From positions 1,798,001 to 1,862,000 of the forward strand of contig NZ_JALKFS010000005.1 of the NCBI RefSeq assembly GCF_023051145.1: a DNA stretch of 64,000 nt, in the 5' to 3' direction. Position 1 is the first letter of the stretch; each line of letters opens with the position of its first letter. This document shows positions 54,001-63,745 of the stretch, piece by piece. The notes beneath the pieces were generated by a model. It saw nothing but the letters and a program-made list of their open reading frames with translations. It made no database searches and was not told where the DNA came from. Origin of the DNA: Williamsia sp. DF01-3 (GTDB lineage: Bacteria; Actinomycetota; Actinomycetes; Mycobacteriales; Mycobacteriaceae). The position numbers and the translations under genes are program-made.

Positions 54001-57000
54001 CCTGCTGTCTCGCGATGAACGGGAGGACGTGGAGGCGCGGTTCAAGGTGGGCGGATCTGCCACGGACCCGAACATCCTGGCGTGCACTCCAACGCTCGAG
54101 CTCGGTATCGACATCGGCGACCTCAGTACAGTCGCACTCGCGTCACTGCCGAGATCGACCGCGAGTTATCTCCAGCGCGTGGGACGCGCCGGGCGCTCGA
54201 CCGGTAACGCATTCATCCTGGCCGCCGTACCGACCTCGCCGCGCGATCTCTACTACTTCGCCGAGCCCGCGCATCTGCTGGCCGGCGAGGTTCTGCCGCC
54301 CGGTGCATACCTCGATGCGACAGAACTGTTGCAGCGCCAATACTTCGCCTACTGCCTGGACCGATTGGCAACAGGCAAACTCGATGTGCCGCAACCAATG
54401 CCGACCCGGTTGACCGAATGCCTCGAAGCCGGGATGGACCAGGGCAACTGGTTACGGTCGGTCGTCGACGCAGTCACGACCGACGCTGACGCCCTTCTCG
54501 ATGAGTACCTACTGCTCTTCGGGACGCAGCTCGCGGCCGACTCACGCGAACGACTCCGTGAGTACGCCGTGGGTGGATTACGCATCATGGTGGCGGAGGC
54601 GGCGGCCAGATGGACCTCCGAGTCGAACGACATCCGGGAGCGGATGGCCGGCCTCGCCGACACCCTTGCCGAGATCGACAAACACGGCCACCTCGGCGAG
54701 ACCGAGAAGGAAGACCGCAAACGCTGTGCGGGCGAGTACAAGGCGTTGAGTGAGCAACTCTACGAGCGAAGTACCGTCGAAACCCTCACCGGACTATCCG
54801 GCGTTGGGTTGCTACCGAACTACAACCTCCTCGACGACTCGACGACCCTGGACGTCCATTTGTGGTGGACCAACCCGGGCAAGACACCCCAGGATCGAGG
54901 CGAGTCCCAAGCACTCGACCTGACATACGAGCGCGGCAGTGCGAATGCGCTCACCGAACTCGCTCCCGGCGCAGTCTTCTACGCCGGCGGTAAGCGGGTC
55001 GAAATCGATGCCCTTGACGTCGGACCGACCGCGAAGCCACACTGGTCCGCCACTCGGTTGTGTCCTGACTGTGGTTGGGGTGCTTCAGCTTCCGCACCTT
55101 CCGGAGGGTCATGCCCCCGGTGTCACTCGGCATCCGTCGCTGACGCCGGGGCCGTACACGACGTGATCAGACTACGGAAGGTCTCTGCGGTCCACCGGCT
55201 CGACGATGTGCTGATCGATGAGGATGCCGAGGACCGCACGAGAACGTTCTTCGGAACGATCACCGGTGTCGACATCGCCACGGGAGACATCACGAAGGCA
55301 TGGCGGTTAAAAGACAAGGCTTTTGGCGCGGAGTACGCACGCACCGCGCTGGTCCGCACGATCAACACCGGTTTCGGTGATGCCGCCGGCGAAGACATCA
55401 CGGTCGCGGGGGAGACAAAGAATGCTCCCGGTTTCACGACCTGTGCTCATTGTGGTGTGGTCGCGCGTCGTCGATCGGTCACCGCGGACGTGCGCCACCG
55501 CGGGTACTGCGTCACGCGCCGCGGCGGTGATGAGCAGTGGGTCCGCCTGTTGCTGTCGCACGAACTCAACACGCAGGCCGTACGATTGCTGCTTCCGGTG
55601 TCGCTGTTGCATTTCGAGACCACTCTGGCGTCGTTCAAGGGCGCGCTTCTTCTCGGGCTTCGTAAAGACTTCGGGGGTGACCCGCAGCATCTCGCCGTCG
55701 TGGCGTCGAGCATGACCGACTCCGGCGGCTCGGTCCGACGCTTCCTTGTCTTGCATGACACGGTGCCGGGCGGCACCGGCTACCTCGATCGCTTCGGCGA
55801 ACCTGAACGGCTTCGCCACATACTCACGCTTGCTCGGGATGCGCTTGCGCAGTGTCCGTGTCGCACGGAGGCACGCGCAGCCTGCCATCGGTGCCTCTAC
55901 GGTGTCCTTTCTCCTCGCGAGATGCCGAATGCGTCGCGGGAGTCTGCGTTGCGGCTGCTCGAAGAGTTCCTCAACGAGTGGGATGTCGAGGAAATCGAGA
56001 CGGTAACCGGCGTCGACATCGGTAAGGTGCAGCTGAGCGAACTCGAGATCAGGTTCCGGGAGGCACTCAAAGTCCGCATTGACCAGCGCGAGGGTTGGTC
56101 GTACGAGGTGTCGTTGGGGTCGAAAGGCGAGGAACTCGACATCCGGCTTCGGGGGTCGGATGGAGACGTACGGCGTTGGCGGATGCGCCCTCTGGTCCAG
56201 ATGGTCGAACTAGGTGTCGCTACAGAGCCCGACTTCTTGCTGACTCGCGTCGATGCGCAGACAGCGGACATCGCGATCTATCTCGACGGTAAACAGTTTC
56301 ATGCGAGTGTGGAGCACAACCGGACAGCCGACGATGCCCGGAAGCGTGACGCACTCAGACGTGCCGACAAGCGCGTCTGGTCGATTTCCTGGGACGACGT
56401 AGCCGCGTTCGAAGCGACGAGTCGCAAGGCAGAGATCGCCGACCTCGTCCATCAACACGTGAAGAACGCGGCCGGCGAACAGGGACTGGACAATCGGGTC
56501 CGGCACATGTGGGACAACCCGATCGATTTCCTCATCGAGTACATGACAGATCCCGATGCCGAGATCTGGGGCGCGGGCGCCGAGGCGACCATTCTTGCGA
56601 TGGTCAACCCGTCGGTGAATCACGGTGAATCGGGACCGGTTCAGGTCAGCGTGGCCGATGTCGGTGCGGCGCTGTCAGCGGTGGTCAAGGGTTCAGCTCC
56701 TCCGACGGATACGGCCAGCTCGGTCGTGATCGTCCCTCGGTTCGGGTTGAGCAAGCTCCCGGTGTACATCTGCGCCGATTCCTCGGACTTCCAACCCACG
56801 CTCAGTGTGCTCGCAGTCCTCGACGACTCGGATACCGAGGTCGGAGGTGCACAGCACGAAGCGAGATGGCGCGACTGGTTGCGGTGGTCGAACATCCTGC
56901 AGTTCTTGACCCTTCCGACATTCGGAGCAACGATGCCGCGGCGGATGGCCGCTGTGTGGACGAAGAAGTCGATCGGCGAGTTTCTCGCTCACCCGGTGCC

Positions 57001-57346
57001 GCTGTCGTTGGTCTCTGCCGGTAGAACCGACTTCGCATTCAAGATGTCTGACGAATGGGAACAAGTCGTCAAGTACACCGATCCTGCGGCGTCGGAGGTC
57101 ATCGATGTGCTGGCACGGACTGACGTGCCGGTGCCTGAACCTGGTGCCGAAGTGGGGCCTGACGAGTCGGTGTGGCAGGTGGAGATGGCGTGGGAGGAGC
57201 CGAGAGTTGCGGTGGTCCTCGACGTCGACGAAAACCGGGACCGATGGTTGTCTGAGAACGCATGGCACGTCTTCCGGGTCGACGGCGAGGACGGTGGTTC
57301 CACCGCGGGTCAGGTTGTTGAAATGGTGAAGGGAGGGCGAGCATGA
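51080..57346 (+). CDS. DruE-like giant DEAD/DEAH helicase with DUF1998 region and nuclease-like C-terminus
   Basis: A 2,088-residue protein. SF2 motifs: Walker A '[20 protein letters not shown]' near residue 108, '[19 protein letters not shown]' near 235, '[12 protein letters not shown]' near 275, and '[18 protein letters not shown]' near 1033. Zinc-type cysteine pairs recur ('YCRVCGRSG' near 493, 'CPSCAARN' near 580, 'CPVCHHV' near 913, 'CPDCGWG' and 'CPRCHS' near 1330, '[10 protein letters not shown]' near 1454). The DUF1998/MrfA-like cluster is '[19 protein letters not shown]' near 1592. Residues about 1715-1790 look like a Vsr/DUF559 nuclease: '[20 protein letters not shown]', '[20 protein letters not shown]', 'VWSISWDDV'. 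Size and order match DruE of Druantia rather than any DISARM core gene. It overlaps the genes on both sides by four bases. Confidence 0.85.
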   Translation: MTNSEPTFPSLLAEEARGSIVEYLSTTFALSDPGAQSALRTFLGDPATGIFRGPYLKIRTPYRPVGPGWVSPLEWLPQGFRPFQHQAEAFQRLSTNGKPAQPTILTTGTGSGKTESFLVPLLDHARRARARGESGIKAIILYPMNALVTDQARRLAAYIHDDPALNGVTAGVYIGGEGRRRIATKYALVDHRDTLRQNPPDILLTNYRMLDLLLLRQADTSLWANAATSLQFLVLDEFHTYDGAQGTDVAMLIRRLGAKIGVAGEGRPLGRVTPVATSATLGGGSRSQDLRDFAETVFGTPFDPASLVVETALSATDLVPNVDFALDIPAVEAILDTPIPESAKPESWTALAQVVSTAAGGEADGGLGDPIAVGEALQKHFLTRVVIDVLKDDPLTVTDAVARITQAGILPWGVHNATRPDEVEAALMRFLALLSVARVRDAQGYVRPLVNIQVQIWVREVSRMLRTVSAEPDFRWWHDGPETGTRHLPAAYCRVCGRSGWMAATTELGDTLSDEAVAVWRNSVRPSSRSKTRALLVAEEGEQGVRHLDTETFEIQTASGDSTIPVHVSDSDEDAANEVCPSCAARNSIRFMGSSVATLLSVGLTTEFGSHLLATDEKKTLVFTDSVQDAAHRAAFIEGRAFAFNFRSALFRGVGGETATLADAIDRLAGDTSTDDLYAIAPPDFARRLGVDADWLDHDPGNRTRRLLAIRLAFQAQLEVGLGSRTGRTLELTSALSVDVDVDLDVFGQRAREAHQNLPQLSLAAALPSGAYRTWLLGLLDHLRVNGGILHPWLNTYIKDEGKRWSIWGGSAEGMPKFPRGRPAPAFYTTGTVGDSDFQSVNPRGESWLTDWAKRCLGVTTGEAKTLTAAAVDLLASADGPVQRRSGEKGSHIYGLSPESLVLSSVDVARLGCPVCHHVQPSPRARVSLWEGAPCPRMRCTGTLSIAPIEPTNFYRSMYRGGSIRRIVSAEHTGLLSRDEREDVEARFKVGGSATDPNILACTPTLELGIDIGDLSTVALASLPRSTASYLQRVGRAGRSTGNAFILAAVPTSPRDLYYFAEPAHLLAGEVLPPGAYLDATELLQRQYFAYCLDRLATGKLDVPQPMPTRLTECLEAGMDQGNWLRSVVDAVTTDADALLDEYLLLFGTQLAADSRERLREYAVGGLRIMVAEAAARWTSESNDIRERMAGLADTLAEIDKHGHLGETEKEDRKRCAGEYKALSEQLYERSTVETLTGLSGVGLLPNYNLLDDSTTLDVHLWWTNPGKTPQDRGESQALDLTYERGSANALTELAPGAVFYAGGKRVEIDALDVGPTAKPHWSATRLCPDCGWGASASAPSGGSCPRCHSASVADAGAVHDVIRLRKVSAVHRLDDVLIDEDAEDRTRTFFGTITGVDIATGDITKAWRLKDKAFGAEYARTALVRTINTGFGDAAGEDITVAGETKNAPGFTTCAHCGVVARRRSVTADVRHRGYCVTRRGGDEQWVRLLLSHELNTQAVRLLLPVSLLHFETTLASFKGALLLGLRKDFGGDPQHLAVVASSMTDSGGSVRRFLVLHDTVPGGTGYLDRFGEPERLRHILTLARDALAQCPCRTEARAACHRCLYGVLSPREMPNASRESALRLLEEFLNEWDVEEIETVTGVDIGKVQLSELEIRFREALKVRIDQREGWSYEVSLGSKGEELDIRLRGSDGDVRRWRMRPLVQMVELGVATEPDFLLTRVDAQTADIAIYLDGKQFHASVEHNRTADDARKRDALRRADKRVWSISWDDVAAFEATSRKAEIADLVHQHVKNAAGEQGLDNRVRHMWDNPIDFLIEYMTDPDAEIWGAGAEATILAMVNPSVNHGESGPVQVSVADVGAALSAVVKGSAPPTDTASSVVIVPRFGLSKLPVYICADSSDFQPTLSVLAVLDDSDTEVGGAQHEARWRDWLRWSNILQFLTLPTFGATMPRRMAAVWTKKSIGEFLAHPVPLSLVSAGRTDFAFKMSDEWEQVVKYTDPAASEVIDVLARTDVPVPEPGAEVGPDESVWQVEMAWEEPRVAVVLDVDENRDRWLSENAWHVFRVDGEDGGSTAGQVVEMVKGGRA

Positions 57347-59511
57347 CCAAGTACGTACAGATGCACGAGTTGTTCCAGGACTCGTACGGAAAGCTCGACG
57401 GCAGCATCAAGTCGCGTGTTCTGAACTTCATGGTGAAGTTGCAGCAAGATCCCGATGGGACAGGTCTCGACTTCAAGAAGCCCAGAGGAGCCACGAACAA
57501 GTACATCCGGACTGCACGGGTGACTGACAACTATCGCGCGGTGTTGCTGGACCCGGGCGGAGACAGCGAATCCGACTCCACGCTCTACCTGGTGGCGGTG
57601 AAGAAGCACGATGACGCCTACGCATTGGCTGAATCGCTCACGGCTGAGGTGAACGCCAGGACTGGCGCAGCAGAGATCTATGATCCCATCGCCCTCAAGA
57701 AGGCGATCGACGATGCCCCGACGAAGGTGGCCAAGGGCCCCAAGCCCTATATGCCGGCGTCGGTGCGGCAGAGCGACCTGGAACGTTTTGGTGTGGCGGC
57801 TGAGATCGCAAAGAAGCTCAAAGTGGTTGTGGGAGAATCGCCGTTCCTCGCCATTGCCGAGGCGCTACCGAGCACTCAGGGAAGCGCCGTCCTCGACCTC
57901 GCGTTCGGCAAGAGTCCCGACGAGGTCTGGAGTGACCATGCAATCGACGATTCGGGCCCCATCGACGTCGAAGATATGCAAGGTGCGCTGAAACGCCCTG
58001 TCTCCAGGCTGAGTTTCACCGCGGCGGATGCAGACAACGAGGCCGAACTCCGCGCTGTGCTAGAAGGCGATTTCGCGAAGTGGCGCGTATGGCTTCATCC
58101 GCTGCAGCGGAAGCTGGCCCTGCACGACGGTTGGAACGGACCGTTTCGGGTCACCGGCGGCGCGGGAACCGGCAAGACCGTGACTGCGATTCACCGGGTC
58201 CGCCACCTCGCCGAGCGATTGGAATCGGAAGAAACCTCGAAAAAGGTTCTGCTGACGACGTATACAAGGAACCTGGTCCGCGCCATCGAGGCCCAGCTGG
58301 TGCAACTCGCGGGACCGGACATCACGAAGCGGGTCGACATCCTGAATGTGGACGCGTTGGCGCGGGCAATCGTCTCTGCCACCGATGCCGGACGAACCCT
58401 GGTCAACCACTCGACGCTCGTTCAGGACGATGACGGCAAGGTGGCCGAACTCTGGAAGACTGCGGCCTATGTCGCGAGCGGCACCTGGGATCCCGCGTTT
58501 CTGAATGAAGAATGGTCCCTGGTTGTGCTGGGCAATTCGATCGAGGACGAGACCGGGTATCTACGGGTAGCTCGGAGCGGGCGGTCGCAGCGGCTGAGCC
58601 GTCCGCAGCGTGCGGACGTCTGGAAGGTGATCGAACAATTCCAGCGCCTTATGCGTGCGGAAGGACTGATCACCTTCACGGAGTTGGCTGCTCGGGCCGC
58701 GGCTGCGCTACATGGTGATCCGAAACTGCGCGACCAGTTCAACTATCGGCACGCAGTTGTCGATGAGGCGCAGGACTTGCATCCGGCGCACTGGAAGATG
58801 CTGCGTACGTTGATCAAAGAGGGCACCGATGATCTCTTCATCGTCGGTGATGCACACCAACGGATCTACGGGAGGCCGACTCCGCTCTCACGGTATGGGA
58901 TCGAGACACGCGGCCGGTCACGGCGCCTGACGATCAACTACCGGACCAGCCGCGAAATCCTGAAGTGGACACTTCTCGTCGCAGATCCCGAGGTGGACGA
59001 TCTCGATGTCGAGTCGGATTCGCTTGCCGGAGCACGGTCGGTGTTTGGCGGACCTGAGCCCGAGCGTCTTGAGTTTGCCAACGAAGCGAAGGAGAATCAG
59101 GGCATCGCCGCGACGGTGAAGGCCTGGCAGGCTGAAGGGCTCAGCTCGGGCGATATTGCTGTCTTCACGTACGAAAAGCGAAATGCTGAAGCCATCTCCG
59201 GCGCTCTGACCAGCGAGGGGATCTCGAACAGTATTGTCGGTGCAGACACCCGCGAGGAGAAGCTCGGCGACGTGGTCAGAGTGATGACGATGCACCGCGC
59301 CAAGGGACTTGAGTATCGAGGCGTAATCCTCGCTCGGCTGGGCGACAAACACTTTCCGCCGCACTACATTGCGAATAAGACCGGACCTGAGTTCGAGCGA
59401 GAGCTGAAGAAGCTCCGAAGTGTTCTGTACGTTGCCGGCTCAAGGGCTCGTGAGCGCATGGCGGTCACCCACGCAGGCCCGCCGACGGAGCTGCTGGGTG
59501 CGGCGGGATGA
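57343..59511 (+). CDS. RelE-like toxin domain fused to UvrD-family helicase
   Basis: A 722-residue fusion. Residues 1-100 look like a RelE/HigB-fold mRNA interferase: 'YGKLDGSIKSRVLNFMVKLQ', 'RTARVTDNYRAVLLDPGG' and the closing 'YLVAVKKHDDAYALAE' with the H-x3-Y typical of the fold. A helical linker follows, then an SF1 motor: Walker A 'FRVTGGAGTGKTVTAIHRV' near 270, motif II 'HAVVDEAQDLHPAHWKM' near 472, 'FIVGDAHQRIYG', motif V 'MTMHRAKGLEYRGVILARLG' near 650 and motif VI 'LYVAGSRARERMAV'. It starts in the stop of the giant helicase gene and ends in the start of the next UvrD gene. The domain could cut ribosome-bound mRNA or serve as a binding module; activity is untested. Confidence 0.82.
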   Translation: MTKYVQMHELFQDSYGKLDGSIKSRVLNFMVKLQQDPDGTGLDFKKPRGATNKYIRTARVTDNYRAVLLDPGGDSESDSTLYLVAVKKHDDAYALAESLTAEVNARTGAAEIYDPIALKKAIDDAPTKVAKGPKPYMPASVRQSDLERFGVAAEIAKKLKVVVGESPFLAIAEALPSTQGSAVLDLAFGKSPDEVWSDHAIDDSGPIDVEDMQGALKRPVSRLSFTAADADNEAELRAVLEGDFAKWRVWLHPLQRKLALHDGWNGPFRVTGGAGTGKTVTAIHRVRHLAERLESEETSKKVLLTTYTRNLVRAIEAQLVQLAGPDITKRVDILNVDALARAIVSATDAGRTLVNHSTLVQDDDGKVAELWKTAAYVASGTWDPAFLNEEWSLVVLGNSIEDETGYLRVARSGRSQRLSRPQRADVWKVIEQFQRLMRAEGLITFTELAARAAAALHGDPKLRDQFNYRHAVVDEAQDLHPAHWKMLRTLIKEGTDDLFIVGDAHQRIYGRPTPLSRYGIETRGRSRRLTINYRTSREILKWTLLVADPEVDDLDVESDSLAGARSVFGGPEPERLEFANEAKENQGIAATVKAWQAEGLSSGDIAVFTYEKRNAEAISGALTSEGISNSIVGADTREEKLGDVVRVMTMHRAKGLEYRGVILARLGDKHFPPHYIANKTGPEFERELKKLRSVLYVAGSRARERMAVTHAGPPTELLGAAG

Positions 59512-61303
59512 CAGGTTCGGAGTCCGGGGCCATCGAACTCAACCCCGAGCAGGCAGCTGTTGCCGAGGCGCCCGCGGACTCGCGGCTGCTGGTGATCGCC
59601 GGCGCCGGCCAGGGGAAAACCGAGGTCGTCGCGTCCAGGGTTGAGCACTTGGCAACCGAGGAAGGTCTGTCGCCGTCTACCGAGATGCTGGTGCTGAGTT
59701 TCTCACGTGCGGCGGTGCATGCTGTCCGCTCGCGTATCGCGAATCGTGAGATGGCGGAGACCAATGTGCGTACGTTCGACTCATTCGCCTCTTACCTGTT
59801 GGTCGAGAATGACATCGAGCCGGTGGGAGACTTCGAGAGTCGCATCAGGCAGGCGACAAAGCTACTCAGCGATGGAGACGACGACATCTACGGTGTCGAG
59901 GATATCCAGCACGTCATCCTCGACGAGGTCCAGGATCTCGTAGGTGATCGCGCCGAGATGGTGTTGGCAATCCTAGAAAATCTGCACGAAGACGCGGGAT
60001 TCACAGCGCTCGGTGATCCACTACAGGCTGTCTACGACTTCACACTCGCCAACTCTCGTAGCAAGACGACGTCGACCCAGTTCATCACGGCATTGACCGA
60101 TCGATTCAACGCCGAACGGGTCTCGTTGGGGCCGAATTACAGAGCGCGCGGTGCCTTCCCAAAGCGAGTCGTCTCCCTGGGGAATGTGCTTCGCGAGGAT
60201 CATGTTGTCGCCGGGGCTCAACAGCGGATCAAGACGTTCGAAGACACCCTTCCGCACTCGGGCGTCGTCGATGATTGGGGTTTCCTGCGTGAGCCGGCAG
60301 GCAAGACCGCCATCCTGTGCAAGTCAAACGCTGAGGTACTGAGGGTCTCGCGTGTGCTGACGAAACACGATGTCAGACACGTGGTCAGGCGCCAAGCCAC
60401 CGATTTCGGCGCTGCAAGGTGGATAGCCGGAGTCTTGGCCCCCTTGCCGGCCCTGACGTCAGCCGAACCGATATCGAGTTTGCGGCAGACCAATTGACGT
60501 CGTCAGCCCTCGAGAGTGACGAAGTCTGGTACCTCCTGAAGGGAGCCGAAGCCAACAAGCGCTCACTGCACCAGCTCAACCTCAATCGTGTGCGGGAGAA
60601 GATCAGGGCAGGCACAATCCCGTTGACGCTCACGCAGCCGGATTCGGCGGACGTCATCGTTTCGACGATTCATCGGGCCAAAGGTCTTGAGTTCGAGAGA
60701 ATATTCTTCGTTCATCCCAACTTCACCCATGAAGACGGTGATGCGTGGGCAGAGATTCGCGAACGATATGTGGCGCTGAGCCGAGCGCGGGATGACGTCG
60801 GGGTCATCGACATCCCGAACGAGTGGTCTTGGTTCGAGAACAGACAAGGCCGTCAGCGTGAACGAAAGAAGAGCAAGCAGAAGAAGTCGTACACCGCGTC
60901 GTTCGAGTTTCAATCCCGCGACGTGGCAACCGAATCACCGATGTTCGGCGACATTTCGCGGTCTGCTGCTATTCAAGATGCCCTCGTGGCGCTCGACCCC
61001 GGCACCGACCTGTCGGCACGCTTCGAAACGATGATGAATGACGACGTACCGGTCTTCACCCTCGTGACTCCAAAGGGTTTCGAAGTTGGCCAGACCAGCG
61101 AAGTGTTCGGGAGGACCATCGACTATGAGTTCGGCTATCGATACAAGGACGGGTGGGAGGGCGTAGCTGTTCGCGGCCTGAAACTCGTCTCCGTAGAGAC
61201 GGCCGCGGGCGACCCCAGGTTCACCGAAGAGGCGGGACTCGGCAGCTCGGGCTTCTGGTTGGTTCCTCGAGTTGGTGGCCTGGCGGTCCCGTACGAGGCC
61301 TGA
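59508..61303 (+). pseudogene. SF1 UvrD-like helicase/ATPase, copy 2, interrupted by one frameshift
   Basis: Frame one starts ATG/TTG-region at 59508 (MTGSESGAIELNPEQAAVAE) and stops at 60497; the rest is in another frame to 61303. Adding one C to the CCCCC run near 60440 restores '...GVLAPLAGPDVSRTDIEF' and a 598-residue protein collinear with the one at 36817-38625. Shared elements: Walker A 'IAGAGQGKTEVVASRV' near residue 30, 'ILDEVQDLVGDRAE', 'TIHRAKGLEFERIFFV', 'YVALSRARDDVGVID', and the tail 'SVETAAGDPRFTEEAGLGSS' with 'FWLVPRVGGLAVP'. It is the last gene of the operon. Break is probably a sequencing error, given identical breaks elsewhere in the window; otherwise this copy is dead. Confidence 0.85.
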
Positions 61304-61305
61304 GA

Positions 61306-63663
61306 TCACTTCTTGTTCCGGCGAAATCGCTCTCGAACCTGCTCCAGGGTTTCGTTGGTCCGTTCGAGCCGCCAGTCTTTCCACCCGTTTCTGCTGTTTC
61401 CTACGACGTTCGACAGCGCTCCAGACGGGCTGGCGAACTCGCGTCCGCCGACCACGAACCTACCTTCGCGCCCGATGCTTGCTCTGAAGGAAAGCCCTTT
61501 GCGAGGTTGATCGTGATATACCTGATCGCCCTCCTCGAGGTAACCGGCAATGATCAGCTGCTGCATTGTCTCGTCATGCGTGATGCGAGTTCGGCCGTCT
61601 GATTCGGACTGCTCCGGCTCGGTCCACGCGGTAGCTGGTTGTTCGGCGTGCTCTGCCTCCTGCTCTGCGGATTCGGGTGCGGGGATGGCGCCGGCGGTCT
61701 TCTCGATGTAGAGGTCGCCATTCACTTCTCGGAACACGTAGCCGTCGGCCGGGTCGGCAGAAAGTGCCGCCAGTAGTTCGTCATGAATGGGCGTTTCTTC
61801 GATTGGTACCGTCTCCTCGACACGGGACACGGTGCCCGTCGGCATGCCCGTGAAGAACCCCCGAATCCCGCTCCACATCGAGTTGACCCAGTCCGAGTCG
61901 TCCGTCGCGCCGGGGTCTTTGGCAGCCGAGTCGCCTGTCGGTTGCTTGACCACGGTGTGGGGGTGCGGCCAACAACGAACGAAGCCCTCCGCGAGGTTTG
62001 CTCCGCGAGCGGTGAGTTCTACCTCGGTCAGGTCGTCTGGCAGGTAAGCATCGATGAGCAGCATGGAGCTGTCGAAAAACTCCCGGCGCTCCTCCCAGTG
62101 AGCCGCGGATGCCAAACCTTTCGGCCGCGGAGTCGATATCAGTGAGAGGTTCCCGATCGACCCCCGCGAATCGTCGGAAACCGTTCCGTCTGCCACCAGT
62201 AGCGGCACCACGTCATGGTTGATCAGGTCAGTGGGTGCGGTTGTGCCCGCGTCGATTCGCAGGCCGTGTTCACATCCGCGAAGGATCAGTCGAGTCCGGG
62301 CTCGCGTGAGTTGTTTGAAGATCGGAGCGGTAACCAGCGCCTCACGAATTTCGTCATCGGTGGGCCAGCGCCCGGATTCGGAGGTGTTCGAGAGCAGGAA
62401 CTCCCGAACCGCGGGCGCGTATGGAGCTTCGGACCGTTTGAGTACCTGCAGCAGGTCGAGGAGCATGCGGTTGTAGTTCTTGCTTGTCGAGCGGAGCACC
62501 GCCCGTCGCACCAACCACGATTCGATGTACCCGAACGCTTGCGTCCGGTCTTCCCTGGCTGCGTGGTGGTCGAGAAACAGCACCACCGGCGAGATGACCG
62601 ATGTGTCCAGCACGTCGGCGGTCTCGAGTAGTTGGTTGTGCTCGCCGTCCGCCGATCGGTCGACTATCTCGCGGTAAAGATCGCTGTTTTCCGCGATCTC
62701 GCGGGTCAGGTCGACCAGCTGATCACGGGTCATTCCACCGGCGAGTTCCTTGAATCGGGTGAAGAGCGACGTGGCCAAGACTTCGTTACCGGTTCGCATG
62801 GTGAGAAAGTGAGCGAAGAAGGCGTCCAGGCGCGACCTGATCAGGCGACCTTGGCGTATGTCTTGCTGCCAGAAGGGTGTCTCCAACCGGCGCCAGTGCT
62901 CGTCGAAAATGCGTTCAACGTCTGCGCCGTGACGCTCGAGCATCTGGAAGAGGGAGTTCTTCACCAGATCACTGGGCAACAGCGGAGTGCCCCGGTCGTT
63001 CAAACTCTCGAAGATGACTTGTGCGTTGTCGTTACCGGTGAGTTCGATGACGACCAACTGCAGACCGACACGTAAGACCTTGACCAGGTTGGTGACCCGC
63101 TGGGGATCTGTTTCTGCTTCGTCGAGCCACACCATGGCGGCCTCGTAGAAGTAGTCGAAGGCATCACGCAACCGAGAATCGCCATCGATGGTGTTGTCGT
63201 CGCCGGGTTCAGCGCTGTCGACAATGGATTTCAGGGCGGCACGATCGCGGAGCGTCGGCCAGACCTTGTACGAGGCGTATTCAGCGTCCGAGAGCGCGTC
63301 CTCGTTGCGCGTCATCCGGGTCAGAGTTGCTACCTGCTTGGTGTCGGCTCCGGCCGTCACCAGTGCGTCACGAACTGCGCAGAGGACAACCTGGAGCGTG
63401 GTAACCCGTTGTTGTCCGTCGATCACCTGCCGAATACTGAGGTCCGCGGAGTCCTTTTCGCTGCTGTCGAGGACGACCGCACCCAGGAAATGCGGTTCTG
63501 AATCCGGGTCAGTCGAAAATGCGTCGACCATTGTGAGGATGTCAGCCCATAGCGGTTCCCAATTCTTGACGCGGTTCCACACGTAGGGTCGCTGGAATAC
63601 GGGGACCACAAGGCACTGCTCGCCTTCGAACAGCTGGCGGATGCGTTGCGCCCGAGCTTCCAT
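61306..63663 (-). CDS. DUF262 (GmrS-like) protein with C-terminal RAMA domain
   Basis: A 785-residue protein. The DUF262 ParB-like NTPase motifs are 'CLVVPVFQRPYVWNRVKNWE' (residues 17-36) and 'IRQVIDGQQRVTTLQVV' near 77. A middle region has 'SIGNLSLISTPRPKGLASAA', the position of the DUF1524 HNH part of GmrSD, but the expected EHxxPQ is only seen as 'INHDVVPLLV', so the nuclease may be degenerate. After an acidic low-complexity linker, residues about 690-785 form a RAMA domain: 'QQLIIAGYLEEGDQVYHDQP' and 'FASPSGALSNVVGNSRNGWK'. RAMA domains accompany restriction and adenine methylase systems. It converges on the operon end with two bases between stops and diverges from the next helicase. Likely role: modified-DNA restriction. 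Confidence 0.85.
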   Translation of the reverse strand: MEARAQRIRQLFEGEQCLVVPVFQRPYVWNRVKNWEPLWADILTMVDAFSTDPDSEPHFLGAVVLDSSEKDSADLSIRQVIDGQQRVTTLQVVLCAVRDALVTAGADTKQVATLTRMTRNEDALSDAEYASYKVWPTLRDRAALKSIVDSAEPGDDNTIDGDSRLRDAFDYFYEAAMVWLDEAETDPQRVTNLVKVLRVGLQLVVIELTGNDNAQVIFESLNDRGTPLLPSDLVKNSLFQMLERHGADVERIFDEHWRRLETPFWQQDIRQGRLIRSRLDAFFAHFLTMRTGNEVLATSLFTRFKELAGGMTRDQLVDLTREIAENSDLYREIVDRSADGEHNQLLETADVLDTSVISPVVLFLDHHAAREDRTQAFGYIESWLVRRAVLRSTSKNYNRMLLDLLQVLKRSEAPYAPAVREFLLSNTSESGRWPTDDEIREALVTAPIFKQLTRARTRLILRGCEHGLRIDAGTTAPTDLINHDVVPLLVADGTVSDDSRGSIGNLSLISTPRPKGLASAAHWEERREFFDSSMLLIDAYLPDDLTEVELTARGANLAEGFVRCWPHPHTVVKQPTGDSAAKDPGATDDSDWVNSMWSGIRGFFTGMPTGTVSRVEETVPIEETPIHDELLAALSADPADGYVFREVNGDLYIEKTAGAIPAPESAEQEAEHAEQPATAWTEPEQSESDGRTRITHDETMQQLIIAGYLEEGDQVYHDQPRKGLSFRASIGREGRFVVGGREFASPSGALSNVVGNSRNGWKDWRLERTNETLEQVRERFRRNKK

Positions 63664-63745
63664 CTTTTGTCATCCCCGTCGGTATCTATTGATCTAATGG
63701 CTTGAAGATCAACCTATCGGACCAGGACGACATGGGAGGCCCGGA

